A stretch of 64,000 nt of DNA from Eretmocerus hayati (Eukaryota > Arthropoda > Insecta > Hymenoptera > Aphelinidae), in NCBI GenBank assembly GCA_029851415.1, contig CM056744.1, forward strand, positions 116,282,838-116,346,837, in the 5' to 3' direction. Position 1 is the first letter of the stretch. Each line of letters starts with the position of its first letter. The position numbers and the translations under genes were made by a program. This document shows positions 37,530-49,000 of this stretch, one piece after another. The notes beneath the pieces were generated by a model. That model was not told the origin of the DNA, searched no databases, and saw nothing but the letters and a program-made list of their open reading frames with translations.

Positions 37530-40500
37530 GTATTGTCTATAATTTATTCATTCCATTCTCAAAAAATTTAAAATCTTGTAACTCCATAGTGATGAGCTTT
37601 TGTTGTGAAAATATTGTAAGGAAATGAGCCGTACAGAGCCGCGAAAAAACTCCCAAAATATGGGTAAAGGTAATTAATTGTTTCCAACAGAGGAAATGCC
37701 GTTGTTGAGCTCTTTTAGCAAGAAGGCGTTTCCGCCGTTTTAAGCGATGAAATACCATATGTATCTCGTTGCGGATGAGCGCTTCCTCCCTAACTCTTGT
37801 GAAATTTCACGATTTCCTGCTATTTAGTGCATGAAATAATATTCTAATGACACTCTTCTATCAGTCAGGATTCATAACTTCCCTAAAAGTTTGTTGGCGT
37901 AAGCATTGTATTTTCTAACCAGCTTTTTGTAAGAAAATTGTATACATCAATGTTAGCATCCGCGCGGCATTCAACGTCCTTCGCCCCACCGGTTGAACAG
38001 CCGATGGAGATGTTGAAAGGAAGAGGTTAAAAAAAATAGCAGAAATTCTGGTGAGAGTTCCCAAAAGCTGTTCAGATGAATATGAATTTTACGATACATT
38101 TTCACCAGAAGTATTCAATGGAGGTAAACAAAATCATTCTGAAGAAAACGTTGCCAACGACGATCATTCACCCGGATCAAAAACTGGACTTTGTTATAGA
38201 TACTAGAGTGGGCTGAAAAATGGAAATTTTTTGAAATCGTTATCCCTGGTACCACAATTTTCGACATTTTGCATGTAGATGGAAGAAAATTTTTCTCGCG
38301 ATTTTTGAAAAGAGATATAGAGTAAGGCAAGAGCTTTGGAGTCATCCAAAAAATAGAGTGAAAACGCCTTTTTTTCGTCATTTTTCAAAGCAGACCTACA
38401 TCATGCAGAGCCTACCCGGTGGTGCAAAAGACTTATCAAACAATGTTCTTGACACACTGTGCGAGAAAGTAACTTTTTGTTATTCTGTGCGCAAAAATGG
38501 CCGTTTAGACGCAAGTGTGCGTGTGCAAATGGCCCATTTGGGCACGGATTCTCATTTGCACAGTGCGCAAATGACTCATTTGCACACGGTAGTGCGCAAA
38601 TATCCATTTGCGCACTGCGTAAACGATGAAACAGTGTGCAAATGGGACGTTTACGCACAGTTTGCTTACCAAATTTGGATTGATGGTTGATCATCCTATA
38701 CTCAATAGATATATTTGACTAGAGTGAGATTTGTAGATTTATGGCTGTAAATATGTAGAAAAATAACAAGAATCTGGATATGTTGAAAATCATGCCTAAA
38801 TGCAAGTAGTACAAGCAAGTAAAGTAAAAACTGCTTCAGTCTTTTTCAAGACTTTTTTCTTATATATTTTTCAAAATTTTTTTTCAGTCGGGGGGCTCCG
38901 CCCCCCGAACCCCCGGCGGGGGCTTCGCCCCCTGCACCCCCACCAGGGGCTGCCGCCCCTGGACCCCGCACTGCGCCCTTCTCCACGCCCTAACATCATC
39001 TCCGGTCAAAGGAGTGATTAACCGACATATTGTGGATATTCAATTTACTTTGGATAATACTAGACATTGTGAAACCATAATTATATTCAAAATATGGGTG
39101 TTTCAACATGATGACGATAAGCTCTGTTCCGCTCAAAATAATACATGAAGTATACGATTTAATGGATCTACGGATCAATTTCTCGTAATACTCAATATAA
39201 CTAAAGAGAACAGAAATTAAGAGAATTCCTTCACCCCAGAGCAAAAAAATCCGCGACTTTTTTCTAGGGTTTTGGGCGAGTTACATTTTTGCTCACAGCA
39301 ATAACAAAAAATATCGTAAGCAACTCGGGTGCCGACATTTGCGCTCTCGTCCCCGCACTCGTGTGCAAATGGTCCGTTTGCACACTCGTTGCGGGGACTC
39401 GTGCGCAAATATCTGTTGGCACCCTTGTTGCTTAATATACTATTTTGATCGTCTGTGCGATAATGAGTTATTTGCTGACAGAAGATCAAAAAACAGTATG
39501 ATACTCAAGCGCAACGGTTTTCGCTTTCTCGTGACTATTTAGACCCTCGCCTGCGGCTCGAACTTAAAAAAGTCACTCAAAGTGCGAAAACCATCGTTTG
39601 CGCTCTTGTATCGCAATATACTATTTTTGCCCTGACGATCCACTTTCTCTAAGTTCGTCAAAAAATAGTATTCTATATACGGGTGTAAAACTTATTTTTC
39701 GCGTCCGAATGATGGAGTTCCGGCCCGAGCTGCAGGCTAGGGAAATGTACTATTCCTCATATATTTTTGATCAGTTGACAAAAAGAACAGTTGTGTCCCT
39801 CACGGCGAGAATCTTTGATCCATCAGAGTCGTTAGCTCCGGTGGTAAATTTGGGCAAAGATATTTATGCAATCACTTTGGTTATTGAAGTGCGAGTGGGA
39901 TGACGTTCCTCCGAGCGACTATTCAAAAGGTATATCTCCGGGGTTTTCGATTTTCTAAGAAAGCTCCGAGGATTTTCCTACTGATTCAACTATTCATAAC
40001 ACACGTTCTGGTGAAATTTGAAGGAGCCTGTCCATTTCGTTTTTGAACATTTAAAATTGGACGTTCGAGCTTGTAACACGTGATGTATAAGTATGGCGCA
40101 GCAGAAAGCGGCTTTTTTGGACCAATGAGTGCTTTGAGAATCCTCCAGAGAACTCGCTGAAAAATTGATATGTCATTCATTCAAAAGTTATCTTCACCCT
40201 TGCTAAAGAATAGGGACCCGTGCCCATTTATTTTGTTTACACGAGGGATCGGATGTTATAATATTTGTCGGCGTGAAATGCTAATTTTTTGCGCGTGTCC
40301 GAGCGTTTACTTGCATCAACTGCTTTGTTGTATGTATACGCAAGTGTACACAAAACACGGCGAGATCGCGTCGCTATCAAAACAAAATGGCTCGCCGAAA
40401 CTTTTTAGCCTGATTGTCCCAGGGGACATACCTTATAAGCTGACAGTTTTTGTAACTTGCGAGATACCGATGAGACAGGGAGAGTGAAAATTTTTCGGAA

Positions 40501-43500
40501 AACACCTGATTCCTGTGGAATTGACAACTACTCATATTTGTCGAAATCGACCAACAACCGTTATACAACATTCTTTCTTGCATGTTTTGACTTGCTGAAA
40601 ACTACCGATACTGGTGATTCCGGGATGCTGAGGTCAGTGAAAAATTTGGAATGAGAAGATTATTACGACTGATTTATTAGAATCCGTGCACAAAGGTGGA
40701 CAGTTTCATGCATCGGATGGGACGGAAATCGAACGTCATTGTCATCATTCGCTTATGGATAGTTTTTCTACTCCTCCCAGCTCTCTAGAAACACCAAGGT
40801 CATCCTCAGCAGATTAGAGCACGTGAGAAAAGATAGTGTGTATTGATTTTTGGATGATTGTAACGGATTTCATGGCAAGTTATTAATTTTATAGATATGT
40901 AATGTTCTACGAAAAATAGTCGTTTGTCTACTCTGATCGGAATATCGTGATTGGGGAAGAACCATTACTTGTGAGATTTCAGCGGACCCAGTTTCAGACA
41001 TTTAAGGTCAAAATAGAGAAGGTAATATTGTATGATGAGTGTTTGACACTATCAGATAGGCGTTGTACGCTGTAACTTTGCTTTTGAAAATAACGGAAAT
41101 TCCACTATATTGTCTGAGGAATATCAGGGCTTCTGATCCACCCTTGAATCTCTCTTCAAAAATTCCACAAATATGTTCTCTCCATCTCCGCGCGAAATGG
41201 CAAAAATCGGTACTCCAGGCGAAACAGTTTCCAGAAATTTCCATTTTCCGACCCTCTCTTACAGTCATAGATATTCAATCTCATTTTACAGTGACCACCA
41301 ACGGACTATCTAAGAGTCTATCGGCATCTCAAATCAATCAAGAAATACTCAAGCTAATACCCGATACTTGTGATGGGATAAGAGAACAACTGGTTGGAAG
41401 ACAGTTCCCAACCCTGTACATTAGCGGTGGTACACCTGCCAACCGAAATGAGTATCCTTGGATGGCAGGTCTTATATGGAATAACGGTAAGCATTAACTG
41501 GATTGATCATGACAAAGTTAAAAGATTGAAGAGGTTTATCTGATTGAGAAAAAACAGGCAGATGTGGGATTGCAAGTACATATTTGTATTTTTTCTTCTC
41601 TTAAGCTTTGGAGCGCTTCTAGGCTCATGCAGCTGACTGTGTACTGTGTGTTATTGTTACTCGTGTTCTGTATGTACTTACCTGGATTGCTCACGGTATT
41701 ATCTCAGAGCCAACCCCTGTAGTGGTACCTGTACTCAGATAGTTCACTGCATCGCTATTTTCGACGCACCAGGTTTTACTCACACAGTGAGCTCGTGTGC
41801 CTCGCGCTCTTGTAGTCGAAAGGTACGAAATACCTCTGCTTTCGAGACTAGTTCTACTCACACAGTGGGCTCGTGTAACTCGTGCTCTCGTAGTCAAAGA
41901 ATACGAGACACCTGTTTTCGACTCAGTGGTCTACTAGCAGAATGGATGATTCGGTTGTTGCAACTCGTGAACTTATGTCATTGTAATGACTGTAACGAGT
42001 ATGCACTTCCCGCATTTGCCCGGGATCGATTAACCCATGGGGCAAGTGAAAACTTCCTTGTGAGGGAAGAAAACCCGCCCCAGAGAGATCGGTGCCACTT
42101 TCGTGTTACATATTGAGCATATATCTCGGATAAATACCCAATCTGTTACACTTCACACCTCTCGTTCATATTAAAAAGTCGTTGGCATCAACTAACCGAT
42201 CAGAAAAGTCAGCAAGTTGGGCCCCATTAGACCTAGATGGGCGGTCACCCATCAAAGTACTAATCGCGTCCAACATTGCTTAACTTCGATGATCGGAAGA
42301 GCTGGCACTCAGCAACCCAACCAATGCGTCGGTCACATATTTATATTTATGATGAAAGAGCTATATCCAGATTTCTAAACCTAGGGGTACCTGTGAGCTG
42401 AGCATTTGATTAATAAAATTAGTCAGATTCAACACCGTCGCTCATGGAGTGCGTGTAGCATTCAATTGGTATATCGCCAATAACAATTTTCAAAAAAAAA
42501 AAAAAGGAAACCAAGAGTACCACCACCTGCGGATTACATTGACCTGCAAATTTGAATTAAAGTTTCATCGATATTGGTGCAAAATTGAGCCTACAAAGTT
42601 GCGTAGAAAATTCAACAACGTTGAATAGTATTATGATAGTGATATAGAGTAATAGAATTATCATACTGCACGTAGATGGGTAGTTTTGTTCCTAAGGACT
42701 GCTCATAGCACGAGCGAAGCGAGTGCTGTAAGTCCTTCGTAACAAAACTACCCATCTATGTGCAGTCTCATACGACATTTTATACCACGAGAATCCAAAA
42801 ATCATGTTCAAAGTTGCGATTTTTAAGTTAGACTGCTATAAAAAAAAAGACCAACGAACAACATTATGGGTCCGAGATATCCTGGCTTAGAATGATTCTC
42901 TCATAGATGTACCAACATCAGAATCTATGAGCTGTTCCCTCCGGATGCCCGAAAGATTAGATTCTTCATGCATTATGCGGATATTTGAAATTGGCAAGAT
43001 TGATTTCTAAAAGCTCTATTTCCAAATCGAAGAATAACATTCGCAAATAGTAACAACTCGAATATTCAGCTTTCGCCTTAATCTAAGCGCGTTTACGGGC
43101 CATGAAACCATTAAGAGGATACCGGATACCGACATTGTCGAGTTTTCGGATTTCCCGATGAATTTTCGAGATATCGGGATTCTACTAAGTAACGCCGATT
43201 CTGTATGGCTCAAAGAATCGGCGTTACTTGTTAGATTTTTGATATCTCAAAAATTCATCGAGAAATCCGAAAACTCGACCATGTCGGTAACTGTACAATA
43301 TTGATAGGACTCCGACATCCCCTTAAGATGACGTTCAGCGGGTTAAAATACGCGCTGGATAACATGGATTACAGAGATTTCCATTTCAATGAAAAGAGAA
43401 GATAATCTTGAGATATTAAAAACAAAATCCGACAAGTACATTAGGGAATAGCTTTTCTTTTCAGCAATACACAAGAGATCGTCGGAATCTTGTGGATGTT

Positions 43501-44284
43501 CCTGAGCGCAAATAGCTCTTCAGTGTATCAACTTTATAACAAGATTCTTATAATCTCTTTCATTGCAGGTTACTATCTTTGGTCATGGTGTGCGGGATCT
43601 CTGATAACATATAGGCACGTGCTAACAGCAGGTCACTGTGTGACTCAACTACAAAAAGAAGAGACATGGAATTTAACTCACGTTCAACTGGGAAATTGGG
43701 ATTCGAGATTCGATCCAGACTGCTTTAAGGAATCATTTGATAATAGCCCATGGAGCTCAGAATTGCCATGCGCAGTTAGGATTCCAATAGATAAGATATT
43801 CGTTCATGAGGGATTTTATGTAAAGGGTGGTGCAACGAGGAACGATATCGCTCTTCTACAACTCGAGAGTATAGTGACAGAAAGTAATCGAGTGAGGCCA
43901 ATATGTTTACCCGATAGTGCAGAAATTTTACCAAGGCTCTACGCACTTGGTTGGGGTCAAACAGAAAATAGATCCTCATCCGTGAATTTGAGAGTAGTAG
44001 ATTTACCTCTCTTTGATTATCGGAGATGCAAACTACATTTTCGGAATTTGACATTTGGACAAATGTGTGCTGGTGGTGAGAAAGGGAAAGATACTTGCTT
44101 TGGTGATTCTGGTGGTCCACTCGTACAGCTAAATCAATTCACCACGCGTCAGTATGAACTTGTTGGAATTACAGCTTATGGAAATCCTAAGTGTGGTGTT
44201 GAAGGAGAACCTGCAGTGTACACCAAAGTCTATGACTATTTACCTTGGATTGTGAGTAAAATTCGGTTGAGCATCGATCCGTGA
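37463..44284 (+). CDS. Protease C: secreted serine protease lacking a CLIP domain
   Basis: Exons 37463-37529, 41292-41486 and 43569-44284 join in phase 1 to 325 aa. The signal peptide (residues 1-22) is followed directly by a short linker, C49, and the activation region TLY|ISGG (Tyr65 before Ile66). The triad is His110 (in TAGHC, not TAAHC), Asp180 and Ser268, with Asp262 in the S1 pocket. No CLIP-like cysteine pattern lies in the 3.8-kb first intron, and the middle exon is 195 bases against 435-726 in the paralogues. I infer loss of the CLIP-coding part, leaving a CLIP-less zymogen. An undetected diverged CLIP exon cannot be ruled out. Confidence 0.85.
38395..38675. repeat. Repeats of GTGCGCAAATG in both orientations
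   Basis: About ten copies of GTGCGCAAATG or its complement CATTTGCGCAC (some with variants such as TGTGCAAATGG) lie within 230 bases, forming several possible hairpins. Similar words recur at 39340-39420, and a related GTGCGAGAAG set lies at 14588-15115. Confidence 0.65.
38890..38980. repeat. GC-rich hairpin cluster
   Basis: About 90 bases of almost pure G/C in AT-rich surroundings form three consecutive hairpins: GGGGGGCTCCGCCCCCC, GGCGGGGGCTTCGCCCCC and AGGGGCTGCCGCCCCT, separated by AACCCCC and TGCACCCCCACC. The composition is unlike anything else in the window. Confidence 0.8.
39290..39620. mobile_element. Inverted-repeat cluster ending in AATATACTATTTT
   Basis: Ends CTTGTTGCTTAATATACTAT (about 39424-39443) and TCGCAATATACTATTTT (about 39610) match the complement of the left end of the foldback at 14588. 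GTGCAAATGG and CATTTGCAC words pair in between. Confidence 0.5.
39700..39960 (+). pseudogene. BEL/Pao LTR-retrotransposon relic
   Basis: The frame encodes TKRTVVSLTARIFDPSESLAP, the conserved TKR..LS..A.IFDP..LLAPV block of BEL/Pao polyproteins. At about 39887 a -1/+1 shift is needed to continue into EWDDVPPSDY, which matches the following WDD..P block. A stop follows shortly. The frameshift and missing flanks make it a dead fragment. Confidence 0.6.
41292..41486 (+). CDS. Protease C exon 2 (linker and activation site)
   Basis: Acceptor ATTTTACAG. Encodes a Ser/Asn-rich linker, ILKLIPDTC (compare ILPTFC, ILPAFC and LLPLKC in the paralogues), the ISGG activation start and YPWMAGLIWN. Donor GTAAGC, phase 1. 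Confidence 0.85.
41770..41935. repeat. Two tandem copies of about 80 bp
   Basis: TTTTACTCACACAGTGAGCTCGTGT and the following TCTACTCACACAGTGGGCTCGTGT begin two direct copies; both contain CTCG(C/T)GCTCT(T/C)GTAGTC and end near TTTTCGACT or TTTCGAGACT. Confidence 0.6.
42173..42340 (-). repeat. 5S rRNA-derived SINE-like repeat
   Basis: Read on the minus strand, CCGATCATCGAAGTTAAGCA, then CGCGATTAGTACTTTGATGG, then GTGACCGCC reproduce the internal control region of animal 5S rRNA (box A, intermediate element, box C). The 3' part is about 40 bases longer than in 5S, and the unit ends with GATGCCAACGAC followed by TTTTT, a Pol III terminator. It is therefore a 5S-derived retroposon or pseudogene, not a standard 5S gene. 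Confidence 0.7.
42661..42772. repeat. Hairpin element, arms of about 40 bp
   Basis: GATGGGTAGTTTTGTTCCTA is mirrored by TAACAAAACTACCCATC, with a smaller palindrome (GCACGAGCGAAGCGAGTGC) in the loop. Confidence 0.75.
43111..43327. mobile_element. Foldback element, arms of about 80-100 bp
   Basis: GTCGAGTTTTCGGATTTC mirrors GAAATCCGAAAACTCGAC, and GTAACGCCGATTCT mirrors AGAATCGGCGTTAC close to the centre. Outer CTTAAG-type ends pair loosely. Non-coding. Confidence 0.7.
43569..44284 (+). CDS. Protease C exon 3 (catalytic domain)
   Basis: Starts after CATTGCAG; carries CAGSL, LTAGHC, NDIALLQL and GDSGGPL. Stop TGA at 44282; AATAAA follows at 44322. Confidence 0.92.
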
Positions 44285-45891
44285 AGATTTTGATTAGTTG
44301 ACGTCTATTGATTTGAGTAAAAATAAAAACATTGTAGATAGATAAAATAAAAATTGAATCTCCATGACTTTTCACCCTTCCCCCTTACGCCTGCTTGATA
44401 ACCGAAACATAATCGTATCCTATATTACTTGTGTTCTTCCCTCAACGAACGGTAACCATAACTCTCGGTTGGAGTCCTTGATGTTATTCTCAAAGTATCT
44501 ACAACTCATAATCTCAGAGATTTTTCATAACTGTACAGATCTGTTGGCTATGAAGTTTGAAACCACTACGAAATTGTAGCTCCTGCTGGAGACCTTCGAA
44601 AAGAGGCTGAAAGAAGTGAAAAAAAAGTCGTTCAATTCCGTGAACAACCAAGACAGATGTGACATTACGGACAACATTTTTTTTTGCGTGAAGCAGAAGC
44701 CCTGTGTTTCGACTAAGTTGATCATCCATGATTGAGTTACGCTTAATCAGCCCATCAGCGTATTGCTAATCACCGATTCCATTTAGATGGAGGGGATCCG
44801 TACAATTCCAGATGGAATTCAGACAACCAAAACTACCGGAGAAAACATATAACAAAGAATTCAATGAGGTGACAGTTTTTAAGCAATGTTGAGCGTGGTT
44901 AGCACTCTGGCAGAAGACTGCCGCTCATTCGGATCTGCAAATCTTATCATGCAGGTTTTTTCGATCGTAAAACTGGAACCCAATTATCATACCAGTGAAA
45001 AGTGGCATGAGCACTGTAACAATATTTAGGCAACACGACAAAATCCCCAGGCAAATGCGAAGACAAATTTGGCTAGATTGAGTGGCTAGATTCAAAACAT
45101 GACTCAATAAAATATGAATCGGTTAACCACAGAGATCCCTCCCGGTTGTCATTATCCATTTCCTGAGTACCAGAGCTCACTCAAGGGGGAGGCGAAGTGG
45201 GGCGGTCGCGTGAGGGTGCAGGGTCAGAGGGGTGCGAGAATTTCGGACGAACGGCATGCACAAAAATCCTGTCAAGAGAGGGATCAATCCCAAAACGTGG
45301 AAAAGCAATCCAAACTGCGATTATCTGGATACTCGGACTGGAAATTCTGCGGGGGAAAAACTAATCTCGGGACCTACAAAGTAGACTAATGGCACAAATG
45401 TTGTCATACTCAATTTTTTTTTGGCTTCAAGTATGCGCCTCATAGAATTTTACCCAGTGACGCACAGCTGTCTGGAGCCGGCTCTGCTTGGAATAGCCTG
45501 CAAACACACAAGATAGTAAGGAAACCTCCTAGGTATTGCTTAGGATTCGAACCATGACCTCGATCAAGATGATGAAAAAACCCTACTCGAATGTTTGATA
45601 GTTCACCATCATTTCACCCAGTCCCGAGTTCAGGTAAGAATTCAAAATTCTAGGAAACACTTCCGTTCATGCAGGTATCCAATGAATATTCTATTCATGG
45701 AACATAATTCCAAAGTTCGTGTCGAATCGAGTGTTGAATTCTCAAAGTTTCCGTCATACCAGCGGAAGTCGATGATTTATGTTATCTCGCTAATCTATAC
45801 AGCAGTAATGAATTCACTGAGCCAATTTGAAATTGGCCTAAGTGTGTGTGTTCAATAGAAAGTGAAGATCATTCCGATTTATCGAATTTGC
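44285..45891. other. Spacer between proteases C and D
   Basis: Contains the poly(A) signal of C (44322-44327). From about 45040 onward it resembles sequence upstream of protease E (from about 58740), showing that the D/E duplication includes at least 0.9 kb of upstream DNA. Confidence 0.45.
44322..44327 (+). terminator. Poly(A) signal of protease C
   Basis: AATAAA 37 bases after the stop codon. Confidence 0.55.
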
Positions 45892-45969
45892 TATATTTAA
45901 GACGTACTACCATGTTAACTTGGAGTCAAAACTCGATTTTTTTTTGCTTTCAACAACTTCTGCTTCGAG
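45640..45969 (+). promoter_or_regulatory. Protease D promoter and 5' leader, duplicated at protease E
   Basis: Matches 60060-60376 over most of its length (AGGAAACACTT, ATACCAGCGGAA and GTCAAAACTCGATTTTTTTT are shared). TATATTTAA at 45892 lies 78 bases before the start codon; the matching place upstream of E reads ATACATCTAA. Confidence 0.6.
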
Positions 45970-46024
45970 ATGAGGATAATTATTTCTTTCATTCTACTTT
46001 CTTACTCAATTTCATTGTGTCAAG
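45970..46024 (+). CDS. Protease D exon 1 (signal peptide)
   Basis: Encodes MRIIISFILLSYSISLCQ plus one base; donor GTACGT. Closely matches exon 1 of protease E. Confidence 0.88.
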
Positions 46025-49000
46025 GTACGTATTTTGAACACTTCACTTAAAAATTATGAAACAAAACTTCACAAAATCCTGTTACACGGAATGATTCCGC
46101 GATACTGACATTTTGATCTTCAGTCTCAAATGAGTATTATATTCTATTTTATTTTATTATATCCCTCACTCGAGCTGTTCAAGTGAGGCCTCGACTTCGT
46201 GTGAGATTTTCTGCTTGATTGAGACACGCTCATATTTGCTTTCTCAAAAGAGAAAGCTTTCATTTGATAGTAGTGGAATTTTCTTCGACTTTTTTTTCAA
46301 AAAATTTTTTTCTCCTCCAATAAAGCTCTTGGATACATGGAAATTGTACTGTCCTCTTCGTTTTTCCTGGATCTATCGACTGTAGGTAACAGTTCTCCTT
46401 GATAACGCCTTGGAAAATTACTATCACCCCATCTTTCGAGCCCTCTGACCGTGTCTGTGTGTATGTGTATATGTATTTTGTTTTCTATGTCACAGCAAAA
46501 CTCCTCACCGTTTCCACCAATCCCCTTCAAATTTTGCACACATATTTGGTGTCATCTGTAGATGGGAACGCTACAATTTTAGCACCTCCCGACCATTGTT
46601 CCCTGAATTATAAAATTTTTTCTGAAAATTTCTCATTTTTCCATATCTTAAAAACTATTTATAAATTTTCCTCCGCTTTGAAAAATATGATTCGTTCAAC
46701 TTAAAGGTTTTTTGAGGTGCTAAATCGATTGGTTAATACACCATTTTGATTTCTTCCCATTTCATTCAAGCTTCCCTGTACTCCGTTTATATTTGTCTCT
46801 AAGATCATGATAATGACATTCTAACAAAATTTCGTATCAACCAATCGATTCAGCACCTCAAAAAACATCAAAAATTACGTTTCTGGAAATTTTTTAAAGT
46901 AAGACTAGGAATTCCAAACCATTTTTAAAATGTGCTTTTCCAATAAAAACTGAAAATTTTTCATAAAAAAGTTTATAAGTCAAAGAATACTCATCGAATA
47001 ATGCTCAAAATCCTCTGGCCTTAACGTGAGAGTCTTTGTGATTCACCCACAGAGTTTAAGAATAATCTTTCAGAGCGTTTCTTAGTTTTCGTGTTACCTA
47101 TGGAGCCATAGTATTTTGTTTTTCCTCGAATTTTTTTTCCAAAAAATTTTTCTCGGATATTATTTTAGGGTAATTAATATATTTATATTTGATATTATTA
47201 AAGGATACAATAGAAAAGTATATTTGAATGGATTTTATAATAAAATTTGAATAAACGTATACAATTATTTTCATTATATAATAAAAAATTATAACATCTC
47301 GAGTTCCAGATAATCGATAGATGAATTGTTGATTTCATAAATTTGATTTGAGGAAGCATTCTGCTAATCTCTTTTAGCAGCGTACTTTACGTAATGATCA
47401 AAGAGTTCTTTGTAAATCTGGTCACGCAGAGTTTCTTCCATTCCTAACGTGTCAATGTCTTACTCATCGAAATTTGATGGACCATATGCGGGCACTTGAG
47501 ATGATTAACGATATTCTATCCAAACGTGCAGTGATCTCTAAGTATCAGAGGTCATACATATTAGTGATTTGTTCTTACATTCAAGGATAAGTGTACAGCG
47601 GTGCGCTGTCGTCGGTTTCCTTTGGATCAGGGTACCTATTGAAGTACGAAATCATATTATTACATGACTCGGCTAATGCAAGCTAATTTTAACCAACGAA
47701 TTTGTTGATTAAGTGACATAGATCGATATTGGATTACTCCAATTCGATCTATGTACCTTCAAGGCACCTCGCAATTCGAGTGTCGCAACTTGAAGGATTT
47801 TGATGGAGTTTCAAATACATGAAAAATGAGATGAGGAACGAAAAATTTTGATTCTACGCTAGATGTTGGTGCGTTTCGTCTTTCCTCTCCGGATCAGACT
47901 CTTCAGGGGGGCTGAAGAGATCCGAGTAGAGGTTGGCCCCCGACGTCACCTAGCCAAAGTGGCTTGATGGTCATGATTTTGATCGGGCTTATATATTACA
48001 CGAGGGCTTTTGCAGCCCTCGTGTAACATATAAACTAATAATTACTGTTGAAGTACGATTTCGGGCTAATCGCACGCGTGCGAGTATGATTTCGCGCGCG
48101 TAAAATATATTGATTTTTGCTGCGGCCGTCGCATCATAACCTAGTCCGGAAAATAAGGTAAATCAAATAATCTCAATAAACACTTTTGACTGCACTTATT
48201 GGGACAGGCATAACGGTGCATGCTCCCTCGAAAGTCGAGATTTCTTCATCAGTACAGGAAAACAATACCAATGTCTCTAAAAAAACTGGACATGGTAGAA
48301 AAAATTTTCAAAGCAAACATTGAATTCGAAGACTAGGGATACTGAGGTAAGAATAGTGGGACAATTTATTATTTTTTGGCCTTACATACACGGAAGACTT
48401 TTGCCAGAAGTGTTAATAACATTTTTGAAACTGTCCAGGCATCTCACCACACTTTCCCTAAGGCCTCAATTTGAATGTCTGCATTAAAAATTTTTCCTGT
48501 TCATGGCCAACTTTTTGGAGACCTTAGTATTGTTTTCCTGCGTATATTAAGAATATCATGACTCTTGAGTAAGCATGCACCGCAACGCTCGTCCCAATAA
48601 GTGCAGCTATAAGCAGTTATTGGAATTTTCTTATTTACCATATTTTTCAACTAGGTTATGATACGGCGGCCGCAGCAAAAATCAATACATTTTACGCGCG
48701 CGAAATCATGCTCGCATGCGTGCGACTAGCGCGAAATTTTACTTCAATAGGTACCCTGTGTCACCTTTTTTGGGCACGTTTTTCTCATCGAAGTATAATG
48801 ACGAATGAGGGCATTTATTAATTATTCCAATGCTATTTGTTCCACCAATTCATTTTCAACGTCGTCTCCCCTTCTCGTTCTGAACTATCAGAACCATTAG
48901 ATACTCACTGCCGTGGTACCAGAGAACACCTACGTATCTCTATAAAAAAAAACCATCGGAAATACGTATTTCTACCGTATGACGTCAGTATATAAAGATT

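Larger units (their letters stand above)
37530..41291 (+). other. Protease C intron 1
   Basis: 3,762 bases holding GTGCGCAAATG-type repeats, a GC-rich hairpin cluster, a further repeat cluster and a BEL/Pao relic (annotated separately). No CLIP exon recognised. Confidence 0.7.
41487..43568 (+). other. Protease C intron 2
   Basis: 2,082 bases with a tandem duplication, a 5S-derived repeat and two hairpin elements (annotated separately); otherwise AT-rich. Confidence 0.75.

Noticed and set aside
38800..39021. Proline/arginine-rich peptide over the GC cluster
   Set aside because: It is a translation of the GC hairpin repeats with no support as a gene.
45540..45565. Exact tRNA box-B word (GGTTCGAATCC) on the minus strand
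   Set aside because: No box A at suitable distance and no cloverleaf, so it is not called as tRNA or SINE.
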